Positions 1-8,676 of a stretch of 64,000 bases of DNA are shown in pieces. The stretch is from assembly GCF_014596745.1 (NCBI RefSeq), contig NZ_JABTCF010000005.1:1-64000 (forward strand), written 5' to 3'. The translations under genes were made by a program, and so were the position numbers. The notes beneath the pieces were generated by a model. That model did no database searches, was not told the DNA's origin, and saw nothing but the letters and a program-made list of their open reading frames with translations. This stretch comes from Maribacter aquimaris. Lineage in GTDB: Bacteria; Bacteroidota; Bacteroidia; Flavobacteriales; Flavobacteriaceae. Each line of letters starts with the position of its first letter. Position 1 is the stretch's first letter.

Positions 1-840
1 GGGCAGAGCAGATCAATTAAAATCTATTGGAACCAAGGACCTCTCGACTGCGCTCGAGGGGACAGGTTCCAGGTAACCCAAAAACCGCTATAGGTTCCTT
101 ATTCAAATACCAATTGTTCGATGCAAGTCCAATCCTTGTCCGTTCAAGGGCAGAGCAGATCAATTAAAATCTATTGAAACCAAGGACCTCTCGACTGCGC
201 TCGAGGGGACAGGTTCCAGGAAACCCAAAAACCGTTATAGGTTCCTTATTCAAATACCAATTGTTCGATTCAAGTCCAATACATGTCCGGTCGAGGGCAG
301 AGGTGATCTATTAAAATCTATTGGAACCAAGGACCTCTCGACTGCGCTCGAGGGGACAGGTTCCAGGTAACCCAAAAACCGCTATAGGTTCCTTATTCAA
401 ATACCAATTGTTCGACTCAAGTCCAATACATGTCCGTTTAAGCGCAGTGGGGACCTACTAAAATCAATTTGCATCAAAGACCTCTCGACTGCGCTCGAGG
501 GGACAGGTTCCTTATTCAAATACCAGTTGTTCGATATACCCTATTGGCCTACTATTCAAATCAAGTCCAATGCATGTCCGTTCAAGCGCAGTGAGGACCC
601 ACTAAAATCATTTGAAACCAAAGAACTCTCGACTGCGCTCGAGGGGACAGGTTCCAGGTAACCCAAAAACCGCTATAGGTTCCTTATTCAAATACCAGTT
701 GTTCGATATACCCTATTGGCCTACTATTCAAATCAAGTCCAATGCATGTCCGGTCGAGGTCAGAGGAGATCTATTAAAATCTATTGAAACCAAATACCTC
801 TCGACTTCGCTAGAGGGGATAGGTTCCATTTTTGGCCGAT
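1..840. repeat. Tandem array of a ~147-bp stem-loop repeat (six units, may continue off the left edge)
   Basis: Six diverged copies of one unit. Each carries a near-palindromic core (two CCTCTCGA/TCGAGGGG-type arms around CTGCGC), at 40-61, 187-208, 334-355, 481-502, 625-646 and 797-818. Spacing is 147, 147, 147, 144 and 172 bp. Between cores the units share the motifs CAGGTTCC, CCGCTATAGGTTCC, ATACCAATTGTTCG and AAGTCCAAT. Units 4 to 6 carry an extra stretch around ATATACCCTATTGGCC, and the last unit is the most diverged. There is no conserved open frame through the array. It lies immediately downstream of the carbonic anhydrase stop codon (minus strand), so read-through RNA would carry several hairpins. 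Function unknown. Confidence 0.9.
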
Positions 841-846
841 ATTCCC

Positions 847-1488
847 TTAAACAACCTCAAGCCTATAAAACTGCTCCAATTGGGAGTTACAGCTAAAATT
901 GACATTAAGATCTTTGACAATTCCCGTTCCAACACCATAAACCCATCCATGAAGGGAAAGGTCTTGACTTCTTTCCCATGCATTCTGTACGATTGAGGTT
1001 TTCGCCAAATTATATACCTGTTCCATGGTGTTGAATTCGACAAATCGGTCAAAAAGATCAGCATCTTTTTTTATTACCCCCAACGCAACTTGGTGTTGCC
1101 TATAAACATCCCTTATATGACGGATCCAATTATCCGCCAAACCATAAGATTTACCCCCCAAGGCAGCCTTTACGCCACCACACCCATAGTGTCCGCAAAC
1201 AATGATATGTTTGATCCTAAGGACATTGACAGCGTAGTCAAGGACACTTAGCATGTTCATGTCGGAGTGCACCACCATATTGGCAATGTTCCGATGTACA
1301 AAAACCTCCCCCGGTTTCCCCCCTATGATCTCATTAGCGGGTACACGACTGTCGGAACATCCGATCCATAATAATGGTGGCTGCTGTCCTTTTTCCAGTT
1401 TTTTGAAGAATTCCGGATCACTATCCAATTTGGACCGAACCCATTCCTTATTATTTTCGATTAAACTTTTATAAAAATCTGATTTCAT
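847..1488 (-). CDS. can: Beta-class carbonic anhydrase
   Basis: 213 aa, full length for a beta-carbonic anhydrase, which interconverts CO2 and bicarbonate at a zinc centre in the cytoplasm. The zinc-binding signature is present: Cys44 and the Asp46/Arg48 dyad in CSDSR, then His100 and Cys103 in HYGCGG. The start codon ATG at 1488 lies 18 bp after the stop of the SulP transporter gene, so the two are very likely one operon with the transporter first. A SulP permease next to a carbonic anhydrase is a recurrent pairing thought to serve bicarbonate uptake and carbon supply. In a heterotroph this would feed anaplerotic carboxylation; a PEP carboxylase gene is present at 59.2-62.0 kb. Family assignment is secure; the partnership with the transporter is inferred. 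Confidence 0.95.
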   Translation of the reverse strand: MKSDFYKSLIENNKEWVRSKLDSDPEFFKKLEKGQQPPLLWIGCSDSRVPANEIIGGKPGEVFVHRNIANMVVHSDMNMLSVLDYAVNVLRIKHIIVCGHYGCGGVKAALGGKSYGLADNWIRHIRDVYRQHQVALGVIKKDADLFDRFVEFNTMEQVYNLAKTSIVQNAWERSQDLSLHGWVYGVGTGIVKDLNVNFSCNSQLEQFYRLEVV

Positions 1489-1506
1489 GCTATTTTCTTT
1501 TTAATA

Positions 1507-3066
1507 TCAATGCTCCATTTGAAATACTTGATGCCCAAAATATTTTCTAAAACTTTCCGGATTGTCCAAGGTTTCCTTTTCCGCAATCATTTTAATATTG
1601 ATGTTATTGTTTTTCGCCTTGATTGAAAATTCATCCAAATACTCCAGGATATCATAATCCAACACCTTGGTTTTCCTAAAATCCAATTCTAGATAAGCCC
1701 CTTTTTTCAAGGCATCCAACTCCTTAATGATACGTCCCTTGTTGATGAAGGTAACCTCCTCGGCAAAGTTGATATGAAAAAGATTTTTTTTCCCTTGGTA
1801 CTCTTTTAGCAGTAAATGGTGCGAATTATAGTAGGATTTTAAAAGAACGGTGATCAGTCCTATGGTCAGTCCTATCATTATCCCTTTTAACAGATCAGTG
1901 GTCACAATACCAATAACCGTTACGATAAAGGGAATAAACTGGGTCTTTCCCAATTTATACATTTGGACAAAAGACTTGGGATTGGCCAGTTTATAACCGA
2001 TCAAAAGAAGAACGCTGGCCAAAACAGCTTGAGGTATAAGGTTGAGCAATGTGGGTATCACAATTACACTTAACAAGATCAGGAGTCCGTGCAAAATAGC
2101 TGAAAGTTTCGTTATTGCCCCACTCATCACGTTCGCCGAACTACGCACAACCACTTGGGTTATGGGTATACCACCAATCAAACCTGAAACAGTGTTCCCG
2201 ACCCCCTGTGCAATCAATTCCCTATTTGTAGGGGTCTGTCTCTTCATTGGATCTAGCTTGTCCGAAGCCTCGACACTCAACAAGGTCTCAAGACTGGCAA
2301 CGATTGCGATGGTAAAAGCAGTAATATACACTGCGCTATTGCTTAAAGCGGAAAAATCAGGTAGGGTAAACTGCCCCATAAAAGAAGACACATCCTTAGG
2401 GACGGGTACACTGACCAATTGACTTTCATGAAGGGCAAAAAAACCGGATGTTCCCAAAGTAACATAGACAATGATTCCAAAGACCACAGCGATCAATGGG
2501 GCTGGAATGAGCTTGAATATTTTATTCTTTTTGGCGAGGATACCATCCCAAACCACTAATATACCCAACGAAATAAACGTAATCAATATGGCACCCGGCG
2601 TTATCTGATCGTGAAGTCCACTTAAATTGATCCTATCGGTGTTCACTTCACCACTAAACCCTATTGCTAAAGGTATCTGTTGTATAAAAATCATGATTCC
2701 TATCGCACTCAGCATTCCCTTGATGACTGCTGAAGGGAAATAATAACCAATGACACCCGCACGGAATATACCCAGTAAAATTTGGATGATTCCAGCTAAA
2801 ATTACGGCAGTAAGGAAAAGCTCATAGCTTCCCAATTCGGTTATGGCGTTAAAAACGATTACCACCAAACCGGCCGCAGGTCCACTCACCCCTATTGACG
2901 AACCAGATAGGTAGCCCACCAAGACCCCTCCTACCAAACCGGCGATTAGTCCGGCAAACGGAGGTGCCCCACTGGCCAGGGCTACACCTAAGCATAAAGG
3001 CAATGCGACAAAGAAAACAACGAGACTTGCTGGAATGTCTTTTTTCCAGTGTTTAAATAAATTCAT
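1507..3066 (-). CDS. SulP family anion transporter with C-terminal STAS domain
   Basis: 519 aa. The N-terminal ~420 residues are hydrophobic with many membrane segments and Gly/Pro-rich SulP features (ALPLCLGVALASGAPPFAGL near the start, and a GLIGGIPITQVVVRSSANV segment near the middle). The last ~90 residues are soluble, as expected for a STAS domain. SulP proteins move sulfate, bicarbonate or other anions across the inner membrane. The carbonic anhydrase gene 18 bp downstream suggests bicarbonate as substrate, possibly with Na+ or H+ coupling; this is an inference from context. Start ATG at 3066 was chosen because it begins a typical MNLFKHWKKDIPAS amphipathic leader. Confidence 0.9.
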   Translation of the reverse strand: MNLFKHWKKDIPASLVVFFVALPLCLGVALASGAPPFAGLIAGLVGGVLVGYLSGSSIGVSGPAAGLVVIVFNAITELGSYELFLTAVILAGIIQILLGIFRAGVIGYYFPSAVIKGMLSAIGIMIFIQQIPLAIGFSGEVNTDRINLSGLHDQITPGAILITFISLGILVVWDGILAKKNKIFKLIPAPLIAVVFGIIVYVTLGTSGFFALHESQLVSVPVPKDVSSFMGQFTLPDFSALSNSAVYITAFTIAIVASLETLLSVEASDKLDPMKRQTPTNRELIAQGVGNTVSGLIGGIPITQVVVRSSANVMSGAITKLSAILHGLLILLSVIVIPTLLNLIPQAVLASVLLLIGYKLANPKSFVQMYKLGKTQFIPFIVTVIGIVTTDLLKGIMIGLTIGLITVLLKSYYNSHHLLLKEYQGKKNLFHINFAEEVTFINKGRIIKELDALKKGAYLELDFRKTKVLDYDILEYLDEFSIKAKNNNINIKMIAEKETLDNPESFRKYFGHQVFQMEH

Positions 3067-3200
3067 GGATTTATAAGTTTAGAATATAAGGTATCGAGAC
3101 CATCCCGGATCAGTAGCAAACGGGTGGTCGTATTAGTTAAAAAAGCAGCGATGGCCACTTACCTTGACGTTCTGTTTTACGGTAAGGGCGAGGTGAATTA

Positions 3201-3539
3201 TTACCCTATATATTCCGGAGGTGGAGTGGGTTGGGAAATTCGTATTATTTGAATATTCAAATTTAAATTGGTAGCTATAATGCCCCTATTTTCATTTGAG
3301 AAATCCTTCAACAAAAGTATTTGCCCATTTGGAAGATTATTAAAATCAAGTTCATCAACATCGGCTTCTGAATCATCTTGATGATCCTGATGATCCAACT
3401 CCAATACCATGGCGGTATCCGAAGCATATTTTATCGTAACCCCCTGAACCAGTCCCAACATAAAAATGAGGAACAGAAAGCTTGATAGCATATGTTGCGT
3501 CTTAATTTTCAATTTTTTACAACAAATATTAATATTCAT
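3201..3539 (-). CDS. Hypothetical small exported or membrane protein
   Basis: About 112 aa from the ATG at 3539 (an in-frame GTG lies at 3551; a further ATG at 3491 would start directly at the hydrophobic segment). There is one hydrophobic stretch (LSSFLFLIFMLGLVQG), then an acidic stretch rich in His/Asp (DHQDHQDDSEADVDELD) and a C-terminus ending in PTPPPEYIG. The hydrophobic segment may be an uncleaved anchor or a signal peptide. It lies 134 bp upstream of the SulP/carbonic anhydrase operon on the same strand and could be co-transcribed. I do not recognise a family. The acidic/His patch could bind metal, but nothing proves it. Confidence 0.55.
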   Translation of the reverse strand: MNINICCKKLKIKTQHMLSSFLFLIFMLGLVQGVTIKYASDTAMVLELDHQDHQDDSEADVDELDFNNLPNGQILLLKDFSNENRGIIATNLNLNIQIIRISQPTPPPEYIG

Positions 3540-3553
3540 TAAATTATTCACAT

Positions 3554-3561
3554 CAAATTTA
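3554..3561 (-). promoter_or_regulatory. Candidate Bacteroidota -7 promoter box
   Basis: On the minus strand this reads TAAATTTG, matching the Bacteroidota -7 consensus TAnnTTTG. It sits 14 bp upstream of the ATG at 3539. No clear -33 TTG was found, so this is tentative. It would drive the small protein and perhaps the transporter/anhydrase operon. Confidence 0.3.
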
Positions 3562-3874
3562 TAATTATATCGAATTTTTTACATAAAAATGGTGTTAAAT
3601 AGAATGTTAATTATATTATTCCTAAAATCAAGTATGTATTTTGGAGGTACAGGAATATTTTGAATATGTAAAGTCAGAATTCTTTAATTTCGACCTTTAA
3701 AAAAGGTTGTACAATGGGGAAACCCGTCGTTATCCTGCCTATTTCAAGGGAATGGGACTACACATGCATCAGGATACGGTAATGGCCCTAAGTGAACAGG
3801 GCTAAAACATGGGGTATTACATTGGGATACCTAAGTACCTATATGTTCAAAGGAATGGACAACCCCATGGATAT
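3562..3874. other. Gene-poor stretch with a possible coding relic
   Basis: No intact gene. On the plus strand, about 34 codons are open (roughly 3705-3803), reading LYNGETRRYPAYFKGMG and onward to a stop after MALSEQG. The amino-acid composition looks protein-like but no start or family is evident. Because the neighbouring segment is a decayed transporter gene, this may be another relic. Confidence 0.3.
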
Positions 3875-4374
3875 TCACAGAATCAATTCCCGCCTATTTT
3901 TTTGAAATAAAAAATAAACACAACAGGCTATCAATAAAGCCATGGCAGCCGAAGCCCCATAAATGGATTTATAATTATCGGAAATGGATTCCATAAACGA
4001 GGATAGGAACTGACCTTCGAAAACACCCATGGAAAACAATCCCAGATTTTGATATGTAATACACTCAACTAACATATGGTGTAACAACGGAATGGCAAAC
4101 CCAAAACCAGTACCGATAAAAACGCCTCTTAACACCAAAAAGGGCAAACTTGACGTAGTTGCCAAAACCAAATAGCCCAACACAAAAAACAAAAACCCAG
4201 AGCTACCGTTTTACCTCCTCCCAAAGCCTTTACCATTTTAGGTATTTGGCTGGAGGTAATAATGGAAACTAGAAATGAAATGACCGGCATCGAAACCGTA
4301 AGACAATATTCGCTAGAGCACTAGCTATAAAGAAAATCATCGTCAAACCGGCCTTCTTGGTTTACTTTCTTATC
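3875..4374 (-). pseudogene. Remnant of an MFS-type transporter (C-terminal half, frameshifted)
   Basis: The last 105 codons (3875-4192) are open and hydrophobic: PFLVLRGVFIGTGFGFAIP, then a tail ending FLFQKNRRELIL. The same strand upstream continues the protein in two other frames: a segment reading MPVISFLVSIITSSQIPKMV then KALGGGKTVALGF (about 4290-4190), and before it TMIFFIASALANIVLRF (about 4345-4295). These look like consecutive helices and the cytoplasmic loop of an MFS or GPH-type sugar transporter broken by at least two frameshifts. No start codon suits the remainder. A non-functional relic is the simplest reading; a sequencing error could produce only one of the shifts. Confidence 0.65.
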
Positions 4375-4476
4375 TTGTAAAAATATTTCAGTGGATATAT
4401 CCGTCGATAGTAACCATTTGGTGCTATCGGATAAACGTTTATCCAGATACCATGTTCACCAACCAAAATACTCGAA

Positions 4477-4662
4477 ATGAAAAAATACTTATCCCTGATC
4501 ATGGGAATTTTAGCTTTGGGAGCCGTAATCTATAGTTTTATCGGTAATGCACCCACAAGCAAAATAATCGGGATGGAAGTAAATATTTGGGTTTACAGAT
4601 TATTTTGGTGCATTCTTGCCATTGGGTTGTTAAGTGGGTATTGGAAAATGAAAAACAAATAA
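4477..4662 (+). CDS. Small two-helix membrane protein, unknown function
   Basis: 61 aa starting MKKYLSLIMGILALGAVIYS, with a second hydrophobic segment near WVYRLFWCILAIGLLSGYW and a basic C-terminal tail (KMKNK). This fits a small inner-membrane protein with two helices. It is followed within 90 bp by another membrane protein on the same strand, so co-expression is plausible. No family recognised; short, so some risk of a chance frame. Confidence 0.55.
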   Translation: MKKYLSLIMGILALGAVIYSFIGNAPTSKIIGMEVNIWVYRLFWCILAIGLLSGYWKMKNK

Positions 4663-4752
4663 TCTTTTTCAAAATAGTTTCACAAGGTCCTAAAGTGATG
4701 ACATCCATCAATACGCCGATCATCATGGTTTAATTATCTTCTTTAAAAAAGC

Positions 4753-5262
4753 ATGACCCTAGAAAAACAAATCGCAAAAACGTTCAATTTAGAAGGAGAT
4801 AATTGGGCAAAACATGCCAATCCTTGGTCTATTTGGACAAGGTTTGCGACTTTGCCCTTTTTAATTTTAGCCATTTGGTCTAGGATTTGGATCGGTTGGT
4901 TTTGTTTACTCCCTATTCTACTTCTTATTATTTGGCTAAAAATTAATCCGACCCTGTTTAAAAAACCCAAGAATTTCGATAATTGGGGTTCAAAATCGGT
5001 ATTGGGAGAAAAATATTGGAGCGAACGAAAAAAAATATCCGTTCCCAGGCACCATTATCTTCCCATTCGCATCCTTACACTATTGCAGACTATTGGGGGT
5101 GTAATATTGATCATTGGTCTCTGGAAACTCAGAATCGATTTAACAGCTATCGGCACAATCTTAATCTATATGGCCAAGATGTGGTTTCTAGATCGCATGG
5201 TCTGGATCTTTGAGGACATGAAAAATGAGCGCGCATCTTCACATAAAAACAATCCTGAATAA
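4753..5262 (+). CDS. DUF6653-like membrane protein
   Basis: 169 aa. Near the N-terminus it carries the pattern WAKHANPWSIWTRFATLPF followed by a hydrophobic hairpin (LAIWSRIWIGWFCLLPILLL). Further on come a polar loop with GEKYWSERK, another pair of hydrophobic segments, and DRMVWIFEDM before a polar tail. The 'NPWSvWTRF' start and length resemble what I recall of the DUF6653 family of bacterial membrane proteins of unknown function. The start ATG at 4753 is the only good one. Neighbours are other small membrane proteins, which gives no functional lead. Confidence 0.75.
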   Translation: MTLEKQIAKTFNLEGDNWAKHANPWSIWTRFATLPFLILAIWSRIWIGWFCLLPILLLIIWLKINPTLFKKPKNFDNWGSKSVLGEKYWSERKKISVPRHHYLPIRILTLLQTIGGVILIIGLWKLRIDLTAIGTILIYMAKMWFLDRMVWIFEDMKNERASSHKNNPE

Positions 5263-5324
5263 CTACTAAACCGAAAAGAAGGCGTATAATAGCTTACACG
5301 ATCATTGCTGAGATATTACGAACC

Positions 5325-5687
5325 ATGGAACAAACCCCATCTAAAACTACTAGTGACCCTGCACTTAACGAACATTACACACTTTATGTCTTGTTGAAGG
5401 ACAAAACCGTATTCGAATCCGAATTACGGCAAAACGGAATCCTATGGCGATCCGACTTTGATAATCAACCCAACATCGATGATGGAATCCGATATTATCT
5501 AAGTGAAATCGATATGCAAAAGATTGACCAGATCATTATCGAAAACGGAATTGAAGCGCAAAAAGACACTCCATTGGCGAATGATTTCAAAGACAAGAAG
5601 AAAGTAATGAAAATGTACCTTGTCGTTGCTATGGCGGTAGTGGTCCTTTTACTTCTTATGGTACTCGTTGAATATCTATCGCATTAA
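5325..5687 (+). CDS. Hypothetical protein with C-terminal membrane anchor
   Basis: 120 aa. A soluble ~90-residue N-terminal part (LNEHYTLYVLLKDKTVFESE, then ELRQNGILWRSDFDNQP) is followed by a charged KDKKKVMK stretch and one strong hydrophobic helix (MYLVVAMAVVVLLLLMVLVE) ending SH. This predicts a tail-anchored inner-membrane protein with its globular part in the cytoplasm. It begins 62 bp after the DUF6653-like gene on the same strand. No family recognised. Confidence 0.65.
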   Translation: MEQTPSKTTSDPALNEHYTLYVLLKDKTVFESELRQNGILWRSDFDNQPNIDDGIRYYLSEIDMQKIDQIIIENGIEAQKDTPLANDFKDKKKVMKMYLVVAMAVVVLLLLMVLVEYLSH

Positions 5688-5783
5688 CCCCCATACACTG
5701 TAGGACCTTAAAGAAAATACCCCCACTTTCTAGGTTACCAATACTATCGATTATCGGGCTATTTCAACAATTTGCACGCCCGA

Positions 5784-5906
5784 GTTTGCTTACTACCCCT
5801 TTTTATAGGAAATTTGGCCACCAAAGAAGGTTTTAGCCAATTGTTATTCGACATCGGCTATTCAAAAACAAACCCGTTTGCACAACATTTATGGAGAAAG
5901 AAATAA
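5784..5906 (+). pseudogene. Relic of an AraC-type DNA-binding domain (C-terminal end)
   Basis: An open stretch reads GFSQLLFDIGYSKTNPFAQ followed by HLWRKK and a stop. This matches the second helix-turn-helix of AraC regulators (consensus of the type IAxxxGYsxxxxFxxxFk). No start codon or upstream domain remains, and its end overlaps the first codons of the intact AraC gene at 5891. It is most simply the tail of a deleted regulator gene that preceded the present one. Confidence 0.55.
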
Positions 5907-6751
5907 TTTCCGAATATGAATTTGAAAGCAAACAGTCCAATTTAGGCTTGGAGATAATCCCCTTAAAAAAGGTCATTGATTTCTCCAATCAGAATGGATA
6001 TGATCCGCATCGCCTGAATTTTTATCAACTTATTGTTATCACAAAGGGCCGTGGGATCCACGAAGTGGATTTTGAAACCATTGCCTATGCCGAGAATACG
6101 GTTATACCGGTGGCCATGGGACAAGTACAACGTTTTACAAACAACCCCCAGCTAGAAGGTTATGCGGTGCTTTTTACCCCCGATTTCCTGATCAAGGAAG
6201 AGCAGGACTATCATTACCTTTACGATTATACTATTTTCAACCACGCCATTAACCCTCAAAGCCATATCGCAAACAAGGAAGTACTGACGCTCTTGCAGGA
6301 AATGATTACCGAACAACAAAAGGGGCTGCTTTTTGACTCCGGTGAATACCAACGCAATCTGCTTAAAAATTTTCTGATCCAAATAGAACGCAACAAACGG
6401 GAACGGGTTGAAATAGTGTGTAACGATTCGCTCAACCTATACATGAGGTTTCGAAAAACACTGGAAGAAAACATCAACTATAAAATACGGGTTGCCGATA
6501 TTTGCCAAAAGCTGAATGTAACCCCCAAACAAATAAACAAGGCCCTAAAGTTATACACGAACACTACCGCAAAACAATATATCGAGGACCGGGTGATATT
6601 GGAGATCAAACGCTTATTGGTCTATTCCACGCTCACCATAAAAGAAATTGCCTATGAAATTGGTTTTGACGACCCTACGAATTTCACCAAATACTTCAAG
6701 GCAAGGGTAAACACGTTACCCACCGATTACCAAAAACAGCATCCTTTATAA
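5891..6751 (+). CDS. AraC family transcriptional regulator
   Basis: 286 aa. The N-terminal ~170 residues fit a cupin-like effector-sensing domain (RLNFYQLIVITKGRGIHEVD, then AENTVIPVAMGQVQRF). The C-terminal ~90 residues carry the two helix-turn-helix motifs of AraC proteins: VADICQKLNVTPKQINKALK, and TIKEIAYEIGFDDPTNFTKY followed by FKARVNTLPTDYQ. This fits a cytoplasmic activator or repressor answering a small ligand. It lies 93 bp upstream of an NmrA/QorB-like reductase gene on the same strand, the obvious candidate target, but no operator is provable. Start ATG 5891 overlaps the relic of another AraC gene. Confidence 0.9.
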   Translation: MEKEIISEYEFESKQSNLGLEIIPLKKVIDFSNQNGYDPHRLNFYQLIVITKGRGIHEVDFETIAYAENTVIPVAMGQVQRFTNNPQLEGYAVLFTPDFLIKEEQDYHYLYDYTIFNHAINPQSHIANKEVLTLLQEMITEQQKGLLFDSGEYQRNLLKNFLIQIERNKRERVEIVCNDSLNLYMRFRKTLEENINYKIRVADICQKLNVTPKQINKALKLYTNTTAKQYIEDRVILEIKRLLVYSTLTIKEIAYEIGFDDPTNFTKYFKARVNTLPTDYQKQHPL

Positions 6752-6802
6752 ATTTACCATAGGGCGGCAGTTTTTTACCTTTTCGCCCCCTACCTTCCAC
6801 TG

Positions 6803-6810
6803 TACTTTTG
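6803..6810 (+). promoter_or_regulatory. Candidate -7 promoter box for the NmrA-like gene
   Basis: TACTTTTG matches TAnnTTTG exactly and stands 34 bp upstream of the ATG at 6845, a normal distance for transcription start plus leader. A convincing -33 TTG was not found. It suggests the reductase gene has its own promoter. Confidence 0.45.
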
Positions 6811-6844
6811 TTCTGTAAAATTTAAACATTAAAAAATTACAGTT

Positions 6845-7702
6845 ATGAAAATTGCAATAACAGGGGCTACAGGCCAATTAGGAAGCATTGTTGTAGAACA
6901 ACTGAAAAATAGGGTGTCTGCGGATCGTATAGTAGCATTGGCCCGCAATACGGAAAAAGCATCGGCCCTAGGGGTTGAAGTCCGTAAATTTGACTACAGT
7001 CAACCGGAAATCCTTACCGAGGCCCTACAAGGGATCGATCGCCTACTCCTCATTTCAGGCAGTGAAATCGGTAAACGTGCAGAACAGCATATCAATGTTA
7101 TAAACGCAGCAAAGGAAGCCGGGGTTACATGGATCGTTTATACCAGTCTCTTACATTTGGAAACCTCAAGCCTCAACTTGGCAGGGGAACATTTAGCCAC
7201 GGAAAAAGCACTGAAGGAATCGGGTGTCGATTATACCCTTCTTCGCAACGGATGGTATTCCGAGAACTACACTGCATCAATTCCCGGAGCAATGGGCGGA
7301 GGTGCCTTTTTAGGTAGTGCCGGGGATGGGAAAATAGCATCGGCCCCACGTGCGGACTATGCAGAGGCCGCAGCCCTTGTAATTACCGATGAACGCAATA
7401 AAGGAAAAACCTTTGAACTGGCTGGGGACACCTATTATACCTTGACCGACTTGGCGGCGATAATTTCCGAACAAAGTGGAAAAACCATTCCCTACAACAA
7501 CATTCCGGAAGAGGAGTATGCCCATATCCTTAAGAACATTGGCCTACCTGAAGGTTTGGCCTTAGGTTTGGCCAGTTGGGACGTTAGCGCCTCAAAGGAT
7601 GACCTATTTGATGATTCCCATGAATTATCCAAAATTTTAGGGAGACCGACAACACCAATCGTTGAATCCGTAAAAATGGCCTTAGACTTGGCATCGGTCT
7701 AA
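6845..7702 (+). CDS. NmrA/QorB-like NAD(P)-binding reductase
   Basis: 285 aa. The Rossmann nucleotide-binding motif GATGQLG is at residues 7-13, followed by IVALARNTEKASALGVEVRK and DRLLLISGSEIGKRAEQHIN, typical of the NmrA/QorB branch of atypical short-chain dehydrogenases (compare E. coli YtfG, an NAD(P)H:quinone oxidoreductase). The LLRNGWYSENY segment is also family-typical. It is predicted to be a cytoplasmic NAD(P)H-dependent quinone or aldehyde reductase; the substrate is not evident. It has its own candidate promoter at 6803, a terminator at 7721-7755, and a possible regulator in the AraC gene upstream. Confidence 0.88.
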   Translation: MKIAITGATGQLGSIVVEQLKNRVSADRIVALARNTEKASALGVEVRKFDYSQPEILTEALQGIDRLLLISGSEIGKRAEQHINVINAAKEAGVTWIVYTSLLHLETSSLNLAGEHLATEKALKESGVDYTLLRNGWYSENYTASIPGAMGGGAFLGSAGDGKIASAPRADYAEAAALVITDERNKGKTFELAGDTYYTLTDLAAIISEQSGKTIPYNNIPEEEYAHILKNIGLPEGLALGLASWDVSASKDDLFDDSHELSKILGRPTTPIVESVKMALDLASV

Positions 7703-7720
7703 AATCCGGTCTTATAAACA

Positions 7721-7755
7721 AAAAGGGGCAGTCGATATTCGGCTGCCCCTTTTTT
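7721..7755 (+). terminator. Rho-independent terminator after the NmrA-like gene
   Basis: Arms AAAGGGGCAG and CTGCCCCTTT flank an 11-nt loop and are followed by a run of T. It lies 19 bp after the stop codon at 7702. Confidence 0.9.
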
Positions 7756-7888
7756 ATTGCCCAAATCATATACCCCTAAATTGTCCTTCAATAAACAATC
7801 CTTTTTTATTACCTCCATACAATTTTAAAAAGCGGTATAATTATTGATAAAATTCCTACAAGATTTCAATATCAAAAAAAGGAACCAA

Positions 7889-8452
7889 ATGAAAATAATT
7901 TTGCTGACCCTAACGCTTTGTGGACTTTCTTTTACCACAATGGCCCAAAACGCAAGTGTAGAACAATCTACTTACGGAATCCAGACTGGATTTCTGGGAA
8001 TTTGGGGACATCAAGAGACAAAATTATCCAATCTAGTCGCACTGCGGACAGAACTTGGTTTCGATACAGGCATTTGGGGCGGTAGTTACTATGATAAAAC
8101 CGGGTTTCTATTAACTCCGGTAATCACCCTAGAACCACGGTGGTATTACAATCTAAACAAAAGAGTGGGAAAGTCCAGACGTATTGACGGGAACAGCGGA
8201 AATTTCGTTTCCCTAAAAACAAGTTACCATCCAGATTGGTTTGTCATTTCCAATACCGATAACATCAGTGTTATAAGTGATATCTCTATAATTCCAACTT
8301 GGGGTATACGAAGAAACGTTGGTGAACACTTTACATATGAAGTCGGTATCGGAATCGGGTATAGATATATTTTTGCCAAACAGGCCGGATATTTAGAAAA
8401 CGAAAGCGAAACAACTGCCAATCTGCATGTACGGTTAGGATACAGGTTTTAA
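7889..8452 (+). CDS. Predicted outer-membrane beta-barrel protein
   Basis: 188 aa from ATG 7889, chosen because it is preceded by a purine-rich AAAAAAGGAACC and begins a clear signal peptide (MKIILLTLTLCGLSFTTMAQ). An upstream in-frame start at 7844 would bury that signal. The mature part has alternating hydrophobic/polar strands, many Tyr/Trp/Gly, and ends LHVRLGYRF with a terminal aromatic residue, a hallmark of Bam-inserted barrels. No catalytic motif. Possibly a small porin-like or structural barrel; function unknown. Confidence 0.8.
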   Translation: MKIILLTLTLCGLSFTTMAQNASVEQSTYGIQTGFLGIWGHQETKLSNLVALRTELGFDTGIWGGSYYDKTGFLLTPVITLEPRWYYNLNKRVGKSRRIDGNSGNFVSLKTSYHPDWFVISNTDNISVISDISIIPTWGIRRNVGEHFTYEVGIGIGYRYIFAKQAGYLENESETTANLHVRLGYRF

Positions 8453-8521
8453 TTTAAAACGGTGTACAACTTCAATTAAGACCCCATCATTCATACTGAA
8501 TATTAAGTCCCTCAAATTTGG

Positions 8522-8558
8522 TTACCTCCGAATATTATCAGAAATTTATGGGAGGTAA
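8522..8558. repeat. Inverted repeat in intergenic DNA
   Basis: Arms TTACCTCC (8522-8529) and GGAGGTAA (8551-8558) are perfect 8-bp complements around 21 nt. There is no T-run, so it is not a standard terminator. It could be an operator or chance. Confidence 0.3.
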
Positions 8559-8676
8559 TGAGATGATGTGCAATACCTAAATCCCCAAATTAGGCGTATT
8601 GCATAAAACGGTTTAAAATCTACGAAGAGGTTCGAATTACCAAATTCTTTTGAAACTGAAAATATATTGTATACCC

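Noticed and set aside
1-840. Possible CRISPR array in the leftmost repeats
   Set aside because: Units of ~147 bp are nearly identical throughout, without short repeats separated by unique ~30-bp spacers, and no cas genes are present.
612-896. A plus-strand open frame of 94 codons through the tandem repeats
   Set aside because: It follows repeat sequence, has no protein-like composition and runs antisense into the carbonic anhydrase gene.
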